This document shows positions 1 through 15,557 of a stretch of DNA of 64,000 bases, piece after piece. A program made the position numbers and the translations under genes. The notes under the pieces are model-generated. The model was not told the DNA's origin. It saw only the letters and a list, made by a program, of their open reading frames with translations, and did no database searches. This DNA is from Tetmemena sp. SeJ-2015 (lineage: Eukaryota > Ciliophora > Spirotrichea > Sporadotrichida > Oxytrichidae), in contig JAJKFJ010021028.1 in the NCBI GenBank assembly GCA_027382625.1, positions 1 through 64,000 of the forward strand, written 5' to 3'. The first letter of the stretch is position 1. Each line of letters begins with the position of its first letter.

Positions 1-170
1 CTTTAGAGATTTTTGGAAAAGCCCCCTGTTGGGGAGGTTTTATCCCAAAGCACCCAATTTTTTTTCCGGAGTTAATTTTCCTTCCTTTTTTTGGAATCGG
101 TGAAAGTTTTTTGATTTAATTGGTGGTAACACAATAATTAGACGGTTTAATTTTAATTAACTTCGGTTTT
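1..170. other. Unassigned window edge
   Basis: No gene was recognised in this stretch. It is rich in short runs of G, C, T and A and lies just beyond the TGA of the permease gene. The base texture resembles the low-complexity blocks near 1.0-1.44 kb and 60.4-60.85 kb. Confidence 0.4.
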
Positions 171-2732
171 TCAAATAAATTCCACCTAGATTTAAACTCG
201 GTTTTAAACTGTGACTATCTCCACATGCTACAAATGGACTCCAGCTGTAAAAAAGGTCAACGGAAACTAGAATTTTAAAAAACAAAGCTGAAAACATAAT
301 ATCATTGAGCGATAGAAATAAACTTTGAGCTAAAAGAATTCAAAAAAAAGAAAGATATATACTCCTGGAAATATTGGTGCTGTTGGGATAGCTCTGAAGC
401 AGGAGGTCTTTTCTATAATCTCTAAAGCTGGAATAACTTGAAGGGGAAAGGAGCCAAACAATCTTTTAAAATTTATATCCGATGCAATAAAGTATTCGAG
501 AAGCACTTGATATTCCATTAGCAGGAAGATTCATTGTAACTATATCCTGAATTTTGTCACCAAAGCCCTAGAAGATTTTAGTCAGAACTTATTCTTACTG
601 CGTAAGCTATTGAAGCCACACATATTACGACAACGATGACTAAGAATATCATGCTTATTTTTTTATGCTTCGTAGTATATTACGCATAAATGAATTATAA
701 TTTAGTAAGCTGTTGAATTTCTCAGGCTCTTTCATTGATTTGTGGATACTCAAGATGACTGCATTGCCCTCAAATGCAAATACAGCAACACCAAAGAACG
801 AGGTTATATTTAAGGGACTGAATATCAACAAATTATCTCTATATTTTTGAATGCATTAAGATCATTTAGACTCTCAGCTTTGCTTGAAATGTTTGACAAG
901 CTGTAGTAAACGATAGTTGATACTTTATGAAATTAAAGAATGGGAGAAATGATTCTTACATGCGAAGGTGATTGACATATTTGCAAAGCCACTATAGTGG
1001 GGTTTTTTAAAATTTAAAACCTTTTTTAAAATAAAAAATGGAGAGGAAATGGTGTCAGTTAAAATCGGAGATTCAGCCACCGATCTGCAGTTTGTTCGAT
1101 AGCTTATTAAAAATTTATAAGCTTTTTTTTAATCATCTTTTAAACCTCTCGGCAGCGAGATATGATGTGCGCAGTGATCTCAAATCCAAATATCATTTCA
1201 GCAAAATTGTTTTCCTTTAACCTGTATTGAGTGGTCCCACACAAAAGTTAAAAGGATAAAAAGTTTTAGTTTTTTAAAACTGAATCAAATGGTGTTTAAA
1301 AATTTAAATTGGGGAAAAACCCCCTTCAACTGTCCGATTTTTTCCTTTTTAAATTTAAAATTTTAAAATTTAATTCTCTTTTTTTTAAAATTTTTGGCTA
1401 TAAATTAGAACCTTTTTAAAAAATTCCCCCAAAAATAGGTACCAGAAATATTGTAGCAAAGCCTATATATATTTGTTTCTTGAAGCAGAAATCGCCAGTC
1501 GATTGACACACAACTTAATCAAACTGCTTTCCGATGAAAAGAAGATAAGCAACTCCGCACCCTAATTAAGATGAAATCAGGCAAAAATCTATCACTAGCT
1601 TTCCCCAGTTTCCAAAAATCACATGTCCCAAGTCTGAGTAGGTCTCATACTTGGAACCATATTTCTCTTTACATATGACCTAGAGCTTCATTAAATTAAA
1701 GATACAAAATATAGTGATAATTGTGTAGAGATTTAGAAGTCCGATGCATAGAATACCAAGTATTCCGCCTAAAATTCCGAACTATAACTTTATTACATAA
1801 TTTGTGATACCTATATTTTTATAAAATATGGTTGTATAAGCAATATGAGAGAAAAGCTCTTACTAGAGAAAATGCATGAGGCATGGCTAAAATTCCGATT
1901 CCGACAAAGCATTTGAATATATTGAATGCCGTTCCTAGGGTGCCTACATTTCCTGCTCCGAACTCCTCATCATAAATTGAGATGTTATTTATTTGATAGG
2001 TCTCTTGATTTTTAGAGGAATCTTCAAAGTCTTTGTCTCCTCTTCCTGTGCCATCCTGGGTATCTTAATATATTCATTTAAATGATATTAAATATTTTTT
2101 TTATCGCTATGATGCATATCATCAAGTCCATAAATAAAAATTAACCGACCAGGGATGATGATTTGTCTATGCGGTAGTTCATCGTTATATTTGATTTTTG
2201 AGGACTGCATAGTCGATGTCTTCATGGACCTGTTTGAAAATTAACTTTACAGAATTTCTTACTGTCTTCCGGTGAGTGAAATGTCTTGAAACTATGAATA
2301 GGCATTTTCGCCCTCATTAGCATGAAGATCCGACAGTTCAATATGCATTTGATTTGGATTTGAGATGTCTACACTTTGAAACCTCTGCTTTTAGTTTTAG
2401 TGAGACTAATATGCGTACTTCTTGTTCTCGTCAAATTTTTGCTATCTTAATAACTAAATATATCGGAACTTATTGTTGTCTAACTCAGCTGAGTAAAATC
2501 CTCCCTCATAGTCTTATTGCTGGGAGTAATGATCATCCTCGTTATTGTTCTCTGAACTGAAATCGATATTTATCTCTTTGAATTAATTCAGATTCTTAAT
2601 TTGAACGTCCATAGAGGGTTCTTGTCCATTATCAGTTTGTGTTTCGATCTAATTTTCATACATGTCTTCTTGTTCAGCAAATTTTTGCTTGTATTTTTAA
2701 GACATTTTAAATAACTTATTCTAATTTTCCAT
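171..2732 (-). CDS. Amino acid/auxin permease (AAAP, SLC36-like) transporter
   Basis: Likely a multi-pass membrane carrier that moves amino acids with protons. A long Q/N-rich cytosolic N-terminus starts at the ATG at 2732. It is followed at about 1960-1880 by GTLGTAFNIFKCFVGIGI and LAMPHAF, the family's first-helix signature. About 1690-1600 reads KEKYGSKYETYSDLGHVIFG. At 790-745 comes FGVAVFAFEGNAVILSIHKS, the conserved later helix. The frame stays open, with TAR read as Q, to a TGA at 171-173. The middle of the gene (about 800-1460) does not read cleanly: an 8-bp direct repeat brackets a 473-bp segment, and further breaks are likely. A region near 2100 also needs splicing or excision. The start lies 78 bp from the stop of the upstream gene. 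Family assignment is firm; exon structure is not. Confidence 0.82.
983..1455. other. Candidate IES with 8-bp pointer GCAAAGCC
   Basis: GCAAAGCC occurs at 983-990 and again at 1456-1463, inside the permease gene. The enclosed DNA is low-complexity and does not read as transporter sequence in any frame. Upstream coding (…IYIGFA) runs up to the 1456 copy. Excision gives a short in-frame extension and then a stop, so at least one more break must exist. Pointer status is therefore probable but not proven. Confidence 0.45.
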
Positions 2733-2809
2733 GAGATGAGTGAGCTCTTAGGCAAGTTTATTTTAAATTATTATAATTAAGATTGATACAAATAGATCAT
2801 CATATAGAC

Positions 2810-4997
2810 TCATTCTAGTTTATTCTGTACTTAAGTTGTTGGCTTTATTGCCGAGAGTGAATATTTACCTCTTAACTTTGAAAGGTCTGACTATTCCTGC
2901 TTAACTTTAACGCTTCTCTCTTATGCAGTAAAGTAGATTAAGGTCTTTATCTGATAATAGAGGCTTGGTTTTAAATTAAGGAGCTTCTTTTCAGGTTTTA
3001 TTGTTGAATTAATGACTGAAGAGTTGATTAATTCATTAGAAGAGATTAATTTCGTTTTGAAATTCTAAGTCTACTGGGAATGGTAGCTTGCGTTGATAGG
3101 TATTAACTGTAATCTTCTGACAATTCCATTCCATCCTAGTTGTTTATGCTCTTATTGCCTTAAACTTGTTTATTTGCATATTTCAAATTGAGAGAAACTA
3201 GGGGATCTTCTTTTAATAAGCTTTTACTTTCTGCAGACCCTGCATTTGAATTCCTCAAAAAGGTTGCCTTATTAATCTTTATAGTTCTATTTTATAGAAC
3301 AGAAGTATTATATTGAGGAGCAGTTAGTGCAGGCTTAGATAGTTAGGCATCCCTTGAATAGGTATTGCACTTCATAAAGCTTTTATGAAAAAGTGGTTTC
3401 ATTTCCCTGCTATCTTAATTATTTGTGATGATTTATTTTTAGCTTCCTTAACGCATTTGTTGATTTAATTCAACGAATCTATCAATCTTCTTTGGTGGGA
3501 TTGGCTCACCCCAGAACATAGTTTTGAAGAAGTCCAACTCATTTATCTCGATATCGGTCAATTTAAGTAAAAAATTTCTAACGCACAATCTCCTTACTCT
3601 CCTCTTTATTTTCCTTATCTAGGTTATAATGGTCATTGATACTATTATATGTCTATTAAGTAGTAAGTAAAAGACAAATAATTTGGTGTCTAAAGTTCTT
3701 TCTAAAAGCCTTTCTTAGCTATTGATTTCCAAGTTTCTTAATTGGGCTTGATTCTTTAATAGAAATCTTAAATCTTAATAGCGAGTAAGTTCCCTTGGAT
3801 AGAGCTACATCTAACAGTCGCTAATATATATTCATAGAAATAAGTTAAAAAGCTGAGTAATCTCTAGCATTAACTGCATCCTCCTCACCAATCAAATCGC
3901 CTCTACCCAGTAAGATAATTTGTTACTCATATTATACTCCTTGCTTATGAATGACATGTGAATTGGCTCTTTTGTGAGTCTTGTTTGGGGGATTATAATG
4001 GAGGTCAATTTCATTTTTCTAATCTTCGCTTATATCCTTATTTTATGGGCCATAAAACATATGGATGCCCTACTACAGTTACTAGGGATCAAAAGTGTGC
4101 TTCCTTTTAAGTATCTCGAATTCTCCATCAAGCACTATGTACACATAAGTGCAAGGGTCACCTTCAATGTACACAGTATGGTTTCTTTTAAACTTTTGTC
4201 TCTGGAAAAAGTAAGTTAACTTCGAAAGTGAATTCTTTGTCCAGTTTTTAAAGTAGGGCACTCCTTTGAAAAAATCTACTAACTTAGAGATGGTAGCTTC
4301 CTCTTATCTTTGAAGAACCTTCTCGAAATCTTTCCTTTACAAGACTATCAAATGAGTCTCATGGGTTGTTTTAATCGTGGCAGATCTAGGTTTATTTGAA
4401 ATTAAAGCTAGTTCACCAAAAGCAGATCCTGTCTTTATTAGTCCAACTTCTACATACGAAGAGGTGCTTTATTTTGCGTCTTAGATTAGTTTGGATGTTG
4501 CATTTCTAAGTCTCTCTATTGCAGACCCTTTCAATGAGTGACGAGGCAGAGGAGAGCCTGTAAGCTCGAAGCTCTCTATAATAATCAGATTCTCATTATC
4601 TTACTTTAATTTTCACTTTGCTCTATAACTGTCTTTTCCGGTTCTGTAGTTTGCTTCTCCTTCTTTCTAGGAATCAAAACGCTTACCTGCCCTTGCAATA
4701 TGATGTAGAACTTTTCTCCGATCTCCCCTAAACTAGAATCAATGCTTTAAGGATTGGATTACCATAGTTGAAAATGACTCTGTTGGGAGCAAAAACTTCA
4801 TAAGTAGCTCTTTCACCCAAGAACTGAAAATCACTTTCTTTCATCTCTTGCCGTTCTTGGAAAAATTTAATGGACTTCAGGTAGGGTATGATTTGCTTCA
4901 CTTCTTGATCTTTACGAGAATCTGAGGGCTTTTTCAAAATACTTGCCAATGACTAAATAGTGCATGATATAGAATAGTTCAAGTTACAGCGATCCAT
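2810..4997 (-). CDS. Cyclic-nucleotide-binding domain protein, two CNBDs
   Basis: The ATG at 4997 opens MDRCNLNYSISC. The first cyclic-nucleotide-binding fold starts near 4870 (KFFQERQEMKESDFQFLGER). Its phosphate-binding-cassette-like stretch, FGELALISNKPRSAT, lies near 4440-4390. A second fold follows near 4180-4120 (YIEGDPCTYVYIVLDGEFEI). The remaining 1.3 kb is Q/N/K-rich and low in complexity, ending in KLRGKYSLSAIKP… with a TGA at 2810-2812. No channel helices or kinase domain are visible. It may be a PKA-regulatory-like or scaffold protein. Known CNBDs bind cAMP or cGMP; which ligand applies here cannot be read. Short breaks near 4600 suggest one or more introns or IESs. Confidence 0.75.
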
Positions 4998-5351
4998 CGA
5001 GTCTGATCTTGAATAGCAATCGGTCTAACTAGTTTAAATGACATCTCTCAAGGCAAAGTTTACTTTTTCAAAATTATTTTATCACCTTTTATTAACTTAT
5101 TGGATATTTTACAAAATATTGAATTTATGCAAATTAGAGTAATTAAAGAAGAATACTGATGGGAAAAATGCTTATTAAAATCCTTACTATATATGTAAAT
5201 TAATTTAGTTTGAAATGATTGGCTGTATTTACACTACAATAAAGTCTGGTATTTTGCATTATGCTGAGTTTATTTTAGCGGATTAAAGTCTACTGCTATT
5301 TATTAAATGTGTATATTAGTATACGCCCAGAGGTTCAAAAAGGGCCTGGCC
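4998..5351. other. AT-rich intergenic region
   Basis: About 350 bp lie between the start of the CNBD gene and the stop of the CK1-like kinase gene. The DNA is strongly AT-rich and shows no convincing open frame on either strand. It probably contains the CNBD gene's promoter. Confidence 0.5.
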
Positions 5352-6963
5352 TCAGTTGAACTTGGATAGATTATTCTAGTTTATTATTTGTGAGAAATCG
5401 TTAAGCTGTGTAATTCCTCCTGCTATGCTTTTGTTTGAACACTCATCCGTCTCCTCATCATCCCAATCACCTTCCTCTTTCTAACTAAGAATATAAATTA
5501 AGCTTTTACTTCTAACCTGAAGATGAAATTAAGAATTAGTTAGAAGGGTGACCTTCTATGTACTAATTTAGTTGATCCATATTTAAAGATGCCATCTTGC
5601 TTAATTTAAGGTTCTCCGCAATCTCGATATAAGATTTTTTAAAGTTACTTGAAAACACTTTACAATTGTCAGGCTATAAATTTTAGAGGCTCTGGTAAGC
5701 TAATGCTATTTCCAGGTCATCTTCTTCCTCGACCTCTAGTAAATTTTCCTTAAAAAGAAATTCCATATTCTTAGAATCTTCTAATCTTTGAGCTTCTTCT
5801 TCAGGTAAAAAAATCAAAGATTTAAACTGGTTTACATAGCTCATCTTGATTTTTAAGAGAAAAGGAAAAGGATGTAATTTACTTCTCCTGAATTTGGGGG
5901 GAGGCCTAAGTGCTAAGTCTTTATAATGGGTTCATCAAGACTTTAAATTGCTTCCTAAGGTAAGTATAATCAGGGCGCTCCTCAAATTACAGCATTTAAA
6001 TATACTGAAAAGCTTCTCTCAGTGGCCTGGGAAGTCTTCTTTCTATAATAGACAGAAATTTCTTGCTATTTCTCAGTCTTCGCTGATGTAGATAGGTGAA
6101 AATATCTTTATAAAAATACTTTAATTTGAATATCAGTAACTTAGGCATTGCTTTTGTTTTCTAAGTTAGCTATCCAGGGTAGCTATAGATCATTCATGAT
6201 AAAGAACACTATATAAAATAGGCTCTCTAGATCATCTTTCCTGCTTTGTGTTTTCAAGTTTATAGCGTCAAATAAAAAATCGTTCTCAGATGCAAAAAGG
6301 ATGTTACCCCGGAAATAAGCTAAAATATGTAAAGCATAAATTGAAATAGTCAATTTTCTTCTAGGGGAAGTGGTTTTTAGAAGTAGCAAACTTTTGAGAA
6401 AGCCCGAAGTCAATAAGAGTGAAATTAAATGCTGTTAGAGAATCACTCAGCTTGCAATTTTTTGAGGGTCTTTTTATGAAATTTGTAGTCGCACAAATAT
6501 TGTCTAATTTAATATCCTGGTGGATAAACCCACAACTGTGGACTTACTCCAGAGCACTTATCATCTAGAAACCTAAGTTTAGTGCAATCTGCTCTCTGTT
6601 CAAATTAGGATCTGAATTTTCAGAGCATAGTAACTGGGTCAAATCTGCACCCACATCATTTAGTAAAATTTCTGAAACAGAGTCATCTGATTTGTGGGAG
6701 ATTATTTTGGGAATCTAAGAACAGCAGGTGGTGTCTGTAGTTTACGAGTTGATTCTGATTAGAATTTTCAGTTCCTTTTAAAATGCCTCTCTCTCTTTCG
6801 GCATAGGATAACGCTTGAGTACGAGCTGCTCCTTGCTTTTAGGATTGATTCCCTTCGAAATTAGGGCTTACTAGCTTTTTGCGAGGATTTACTACTCCTG
6901 ATATTCTTGGGGCGAGTGGAGATAGGGTTTATTTTAGAAGTTTAATTGGAGATTCTTAGTCAT
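5352..6963 (-). CDS. Casein kinase 1-like protein kinase
   Basis: A serine/threonine kinase of CK1/VRK type. The ATG at 6963 opens MTKNLQLNFQNKPY. A recognisable lysine region (LVLKRYPMPKEREAF) lies near 6820. The catalytic loop, GFIHQDIKLDNI, is near 6510, and DFGLSQK is near 6400. The CK1-type segment SRKDDLESLFY lies near 6240-6205. Between the last two the frame shifts, consistent with an intron ending TTTTAG just before FRGNILFASEN. The glycine loop is not obvious, so the N-lobe may be reduced or carried on an unrecognised exon. The C-terminal 250 or so codons are Q/K/E-rich and finish KSIAGGITQLNDFSQ… at a TGA at 5352-5354. Confidence 0.75.
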
Positions 6964-7124
6964 TGCAAATTAATGATTATTGAGGTAAATTAGGAGAGCT
7001 AGCTTTCTATTAAAAGCAGAAAGGAGATAATATTTTTATCTCCCTTGCACATTTCTTTTTTGCTGCTCCCCTAATTTTTATAAATTTGAGCATCTATATT
7101 CAGTCTAGGCTTTGACATGAAGAG

Positions 7125-9239
7125 ATGAAAGTAGAAATAGAGGATGATGAAATCCAATTTTTAACATTTCTAATAATCATTTAAATTCAAAATGCTTTAG
7201 AGCAGTCTATTTTGGAATAAGCTTTAAGTACCAGAGGCTCAACTCAGTAAGATAAGAAAGTTTGAATAAGCCTCCTATAGAAATCATTGAGGATGAAGAA
7301 GGAAGAGTGGGTCACGCCATGTTCTATAGCGAAGGTGAACTGTTGATTTTTGGAGGGGAGGAAAATACTGCGAAGAACTGGATGATGATCAAGGAGCAAG
7401 CAAGAAAAGCACAGATGGAGGTTGCCAGTATCTCTAATGACAAGACCGATGAAAAGAGGAGAAGTTAATCTTAGAATCATATAGGATTAGCAAACACGTC
7501 TGCGTCAAGTGGGCTCGGATTTTCACTTGGAGGGAATAGAGGAGCTAATGCTGCTAATAAGAATCAGAAAAATCTAGAGAATTATCTAGCCTATAACTTA
7601 GGTAAGTAATTTAGAATACTGGTTTGAAGGTAATTAATCTTTTGGAGATTATAGAAAACAAAAGTTGGGAAAAGAGAAAAGCTAAGGGTAAATTTCCCTC
7701 ACAAAGATGTTTCTTTGCCTATCACTTTGAAAGTAAAATTTTTACTCTTATCTCATGATCCATGGTAGATCCTTATTTCTTTTTGCACGGCGGATAGACT
7801 ATAAATTCCTCTGACAAAAAGAACAAGTCTCAGGCTGACTTGTATCTATTTCAAATAGATACTTAAACATGGAAGAGATTTTTTGTCTTCGATTAGCCAA
7901 CAGCAAGAGATTAGCATTCATTAACAAAAATTGGGAATAACTTTTACATCTATGGAGGAAACATCTCTCCTGAAAATCTCCTGTTAGACGAAATGTGGAT
8001 GCTAAATTTGGATAATGTTCCTTGGACATCCAAGCAAATGGAATTGCCAGGTATCGTGTGGGAGAAGATTCAATACTCTGGCAATTAAGGACAACTCCCG
8101 GGGAAATTAAGAGGCCATAAAGTGGTTACTCATCCAGATCAGTAACATTTGATTCTCTTTGGTGGGTAATCTCCAGATTTCATTTGCCACAACTAGCTCT
8201 ACTTTTTCAACATTAAGAGGAAGTATTGGGAAATAGTGATTTCAAAGGAACTGCTCCTGTGGGTAGATGCCACCACTAAATGCTCTTACTAGGGGATTCC
8301 TTGATCCTAGTTTTCGGTGGTATAGCTGAGGAATCTAACTCTGCAAACAACTCTCAGATGACACTTCTGAACGACTTGCACCTATTCAATTTAAACGAAT
8401 AACTGTGGATATAGCCTATAATGGGTGGTATGACTCCTTCTCCTAGATATGGCCACATCATGAGTTTGGCCAGCAAACTAATGAACTCTACTTATTTGGG
8501 GCATCAATGAAAAATTCTCCTTTTGCAGTAAAGAGATGTTCCTCTTGTATGAAACTTCGAAGCAGTCGGACAAAAATTGGAAATAGTTGAGGATCTAGAC
8601 TTAAATTAAGAACAGCAGAAGAATTTGGAAAAGGCTGAATGGGAGATTGAAGTTCAAAAGTAGAAGATTGCTGAGATCGAAGATCATATTAAGAGAGTAT
8701 AGAATGATAAGTCAAATATAGAAGTAGAGTTGCGAGAACTAGATCAGAGATTCGCAAATGTGAGCAATGAGATAGACCTTGAATCTTAGAGATGGATTTC
8801 TTATATAGGCAAGAGAGAGCAACTTAGAAATAGAGAGGCCAAATTTAGCGAACAATTAAAGCAGCTAATTGACTAGGAGCATAACTATAGGAAGTTTTTC
8901 TAATAGAAGTGCATGATGCTGACTGATATGTTCAAGAATATGGAAAATTTACTGATAAATATTGACAAAGCTGTCGTTTAGGTACTCGATAAAGATGAAA
9001 ATGTGCTGATGGATGAATCCTTCAATCTAGAATTTAAGCGCATCGAAAAGGAAAGATAGGGACACAAGAGATGTCTGCTAGATTTAAGCTTGTCCTTCAA
9101 TAAACTTAACTAGGAGGAAGAGGAAATTCAAAGACTCATAGATCAGATGGAGAAGCAAGCTGAGATTGATAGAGTGTAAGAGGAGCAATAAGAAAAGATT
9201 CAAAAAGATAAGGAGAAATTACTTAGGAAAGCTCATTGA
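7125..9239 (+). CDS. Kelch-repeat protein with C-terminal coiled coil
   Basis: Residues near 7290-7360 (GRVGHAMFYSEGELLIFGGE) and several later stretches, such as HLILFGG near 8150, are Kelch-type beta-propeller blades. From about 8600 the protein turns into a long charged coiled coil (KRVQNDKSNIEVELRELDQR, KQLIDQEHNYRKFF) ending at a TGA at 9237-9239. Such Kelch/coiled-coil proteins usually act as cytoskeletal or signalling adaptors; no enzyme motif is visible. The start is uncertain. The ATG at 7125 opens a short frame that stops at 7256, and the Kelch frame is open from about 7262, so a small intron or IES probably joins them. The next gene begins 11 bp after the stop. Confidence 0.7.
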
Positions 9240-9249
9240 GCGATTGAAA

Positions 9250-11514
9250 ATGTCAATTTTTATGAGCAAAGTAAGTGTAGAGGTAATATTAATTTCAGAC
9301 TATCTCTTGAGTATTAAACTTTAATGTTGAGGAGTTAGAACTGATTACGAATAGTGATGTAATCAATATTTTAGTTTTAATTATGGAAAATTAAGAGAGC
9401 TCTATGGACTAGACTCTACTGCATTTCTTGCAGAAAAAGGTCATAAATGTGTACGACTTAAAATTAAAGTATGGTAAAACTATTTAGGAGGAAGAATCAA
9501 ACTGAAAATGAATATTATATTTAAACTTTGCAAAAATTATTTTTACATGAAACTTTTTACTAGGACTCTATCTCCATTAAAACCATTACTCTGACGAAAG
9601 AGGGAACTTCCTAAACATTATGATCTTAAAAAACTATATCTTTATTTATATTAATTAAAATTATGGACTATGTAATGATTAAGGAACTAAAACAGTTTTT
9701 AGATAAATCTGATGATTACTGAGTGCTATAATCAGTCAACAGCCAAGGCCAAAAAGAAAAAGATAGATGAGTTATATCATTACCTAACAGAGCCCATAGC
9801 TCAAATTATAAAGTGTAATTATAAAAAAGAGTCTTAACTCTTGATAGTCGATTTGAAGCTTTAAGGGTGCCAAGAAAATTAATTGCTAGTGATTTAATTT
9901 TAAAATAAGAAAACATTGAATATTACTATGAAGGAGTCTCCTGGTTTATTCTAAGGAATGAAAAGCAAGCAGAGGAGACTTTATTCAAGACACTTAATCT
10001 GAGAAACACTTCTGCCTTCTCTCAAGTCTTTTCACTGCTCTTCTATAGGATCTTTTTAGATTCAAGAGCATCTAACTCCAAGCAAGATGAACTTCTACTT
10101 TCTGAAACCTAAACTGAAGGCAAAAATATTGGGAATCGCTTCCAAATGGAGGAAGGAACCCCTAAGACTTTGATTTTCTTGTTTAAAGGAATAGAAAGAC
10201 TTTTCGAGTAATTTCTTTCAATTTTTATGCATATTTTAGGGATGACGTGAAGCATGAGAGGCTTACGTTCAAGCCTATTTTTGAAATAATGAAGTAGTTT
10301 ATAAACAAGTCCGAGTTCTTTAAGCTTTCAGAGTCTTGTCTGAGTACCTTTGACGAGACTTTGATTCTCTACTGCAAGTATTTCATTTACTATCACGATG
10401 GAGATGCGGGTGATAGCTAACCGCATTAAATTCATCTCGCTTCTGCAAGGTCCCAAGAGAGCAGAGAGAAAGAAGCTTTTGATGAAATTTTGAAAGACAT
10501 TTAAAACTTTTAATTATGAATCATTTCTCATTTAAAGCTACAATTTTATATTTACAGTCTGGCTAAAGTATACCAGCATCACTATTCTCACAGGATGACT
10601 GAGGAAGAAAGAGCACAAAAGGAAATAGAATTCAGCTACATAATGCTTCACATTTACAATAACATTCATCCTGAGCCAAGTAATAAAAGCAAGAGAGGAC
10701 AAAGGATTAGAGCAAGAAGAGTAGGAGGAGGAACTTAAGTTGATAGATTAGGATTAGAAAGAGCAGCAGAAGCCAAGCTAAAAGGAGAGGGAACTCAGAT
10801 TTCAATCCAGAGTCATTTGCATTGACATCTTAGTCACAGAGACACTCAAACTCATTAAAATTATCTAGCAATAAGAGCCCCTGCTGCTGGTGATGAAGAA
10901 GTTTTCTCTCCTTAGACATTTGCATCTTTAAATATTATTTGCCCTATATGAGCAAGGTATCACAGAATAAGATTCTCAACTGTTTCAATGATTTCTCTCA
11001 CCCGGGTGGCCCATACTTCCCACCTCGATAAGTCAGATAGTAAGCTATTAAAGTAATGAGTGTTATGTTCCCAGAGGGCAAGAAAGCAAGAAAATTATTA
11101 TTTATTGGATTGAGACTTAAATTAAATTAGTGCACAATTTATTCAGGCTTTTGCATCCCTACTATTGGTCTCAGTCCTTGGCCTTTTATTCTCTCACTTA
11201 CACCAAATAAACTTTAAGCTACATCCTTTTAAAATATGGATACCATGAATTTAATTGAATTTTTAACTATTAAATTACATAAAAGAGTGCACCTACGATA
11301 AGTTAAGAGACAAAATATTCTTTTGCAGAAGAGGTACTCACGTAAATGAAGAAGATGATATTGACTAAAATGAGTTTGCAAGCCCCGAAAGAAAAAGCAA
11401 AATTGAACTTTACTACTATTTATTGATTCCCCTTTTAATTTAAGTCCTCTATCTTCATAGTGAGAAAGATAGGAACAAACTATGTAAAAAGTGGAGTTTA
11501 AGTTTTATGGGTGA
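9250..11514 (+). CDS. Unidentified helical protein
   Basis: No family was recognised. The ATG at 9250 opens MSIFMSK, followed by GTAAGT and a 28-bp intron-like stretch. Later open segments read as ordinary soluble helical protein: QTLLHFLQKKVINVYDLKLK near 9430, KPIFEIMKQFINKSEFFKLS near 10270, EEERAQKEIEFSYIMLHIYN near 10610, and a cysteine-containing stretch, DKLRDKIFFCRRGTHV, near 11310. An acidic Q/E run sits near 10720. AT-rich breaks separate the segments and may be introns or IESs. The last codons and the stop near 11512 are uncertain. Confidence 0.45.
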
Positions 11515-11669
11515 GTGTTACTGCGGTTAAGCTCTTTTAATAAAGAAGAGAGTGGAAGGAGAATATATAATTTATACAATCTCGTGGTTTATACAAATAT
11601 CGTTCTATCATCACTAACTCTCCCTCCTAAACCCCTTATCTCAAACACTTAGAAGGTTTACTAATCAAA

Positions 11670-15214
<3,545 letters not shown>

Positions 15215-15557
15215 TAATGATGATGAGAAAGAACTATGCATTCGAGAGCACCTTTAGCAAACTATATTTAAGTTTCTCATTCTTATTATAGTCCAAATTT
15301 AATGGAATCTGGAAAATGGCTTTAAAAATGAGTTTCTAATTTTACTTTAATATTTTATCTCAATTTAGAAATTATTAAAGGATCATTCCAATCCATATAA
15401 CTGACTTATGAATTGTAATTTTTATTCAACTCATTTTCCTATTTAATTTAAACTATAGTTCGTATTCTACCAACACTCTGTACAAGAAATTTTCTAAATT
15501 ATGACTTCTTAATTGATGATTACGTTTCTGCAATATGAATTGTACTAATTAGTTTTG
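15215..15557. other. AT-rich convergent intergenic region
   Basis: About 340 bp lie between two convergent genes. The DNA is AT-rich with no supported gene. It probably holds both 3' untranslated regions. Confidence 0.5.
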
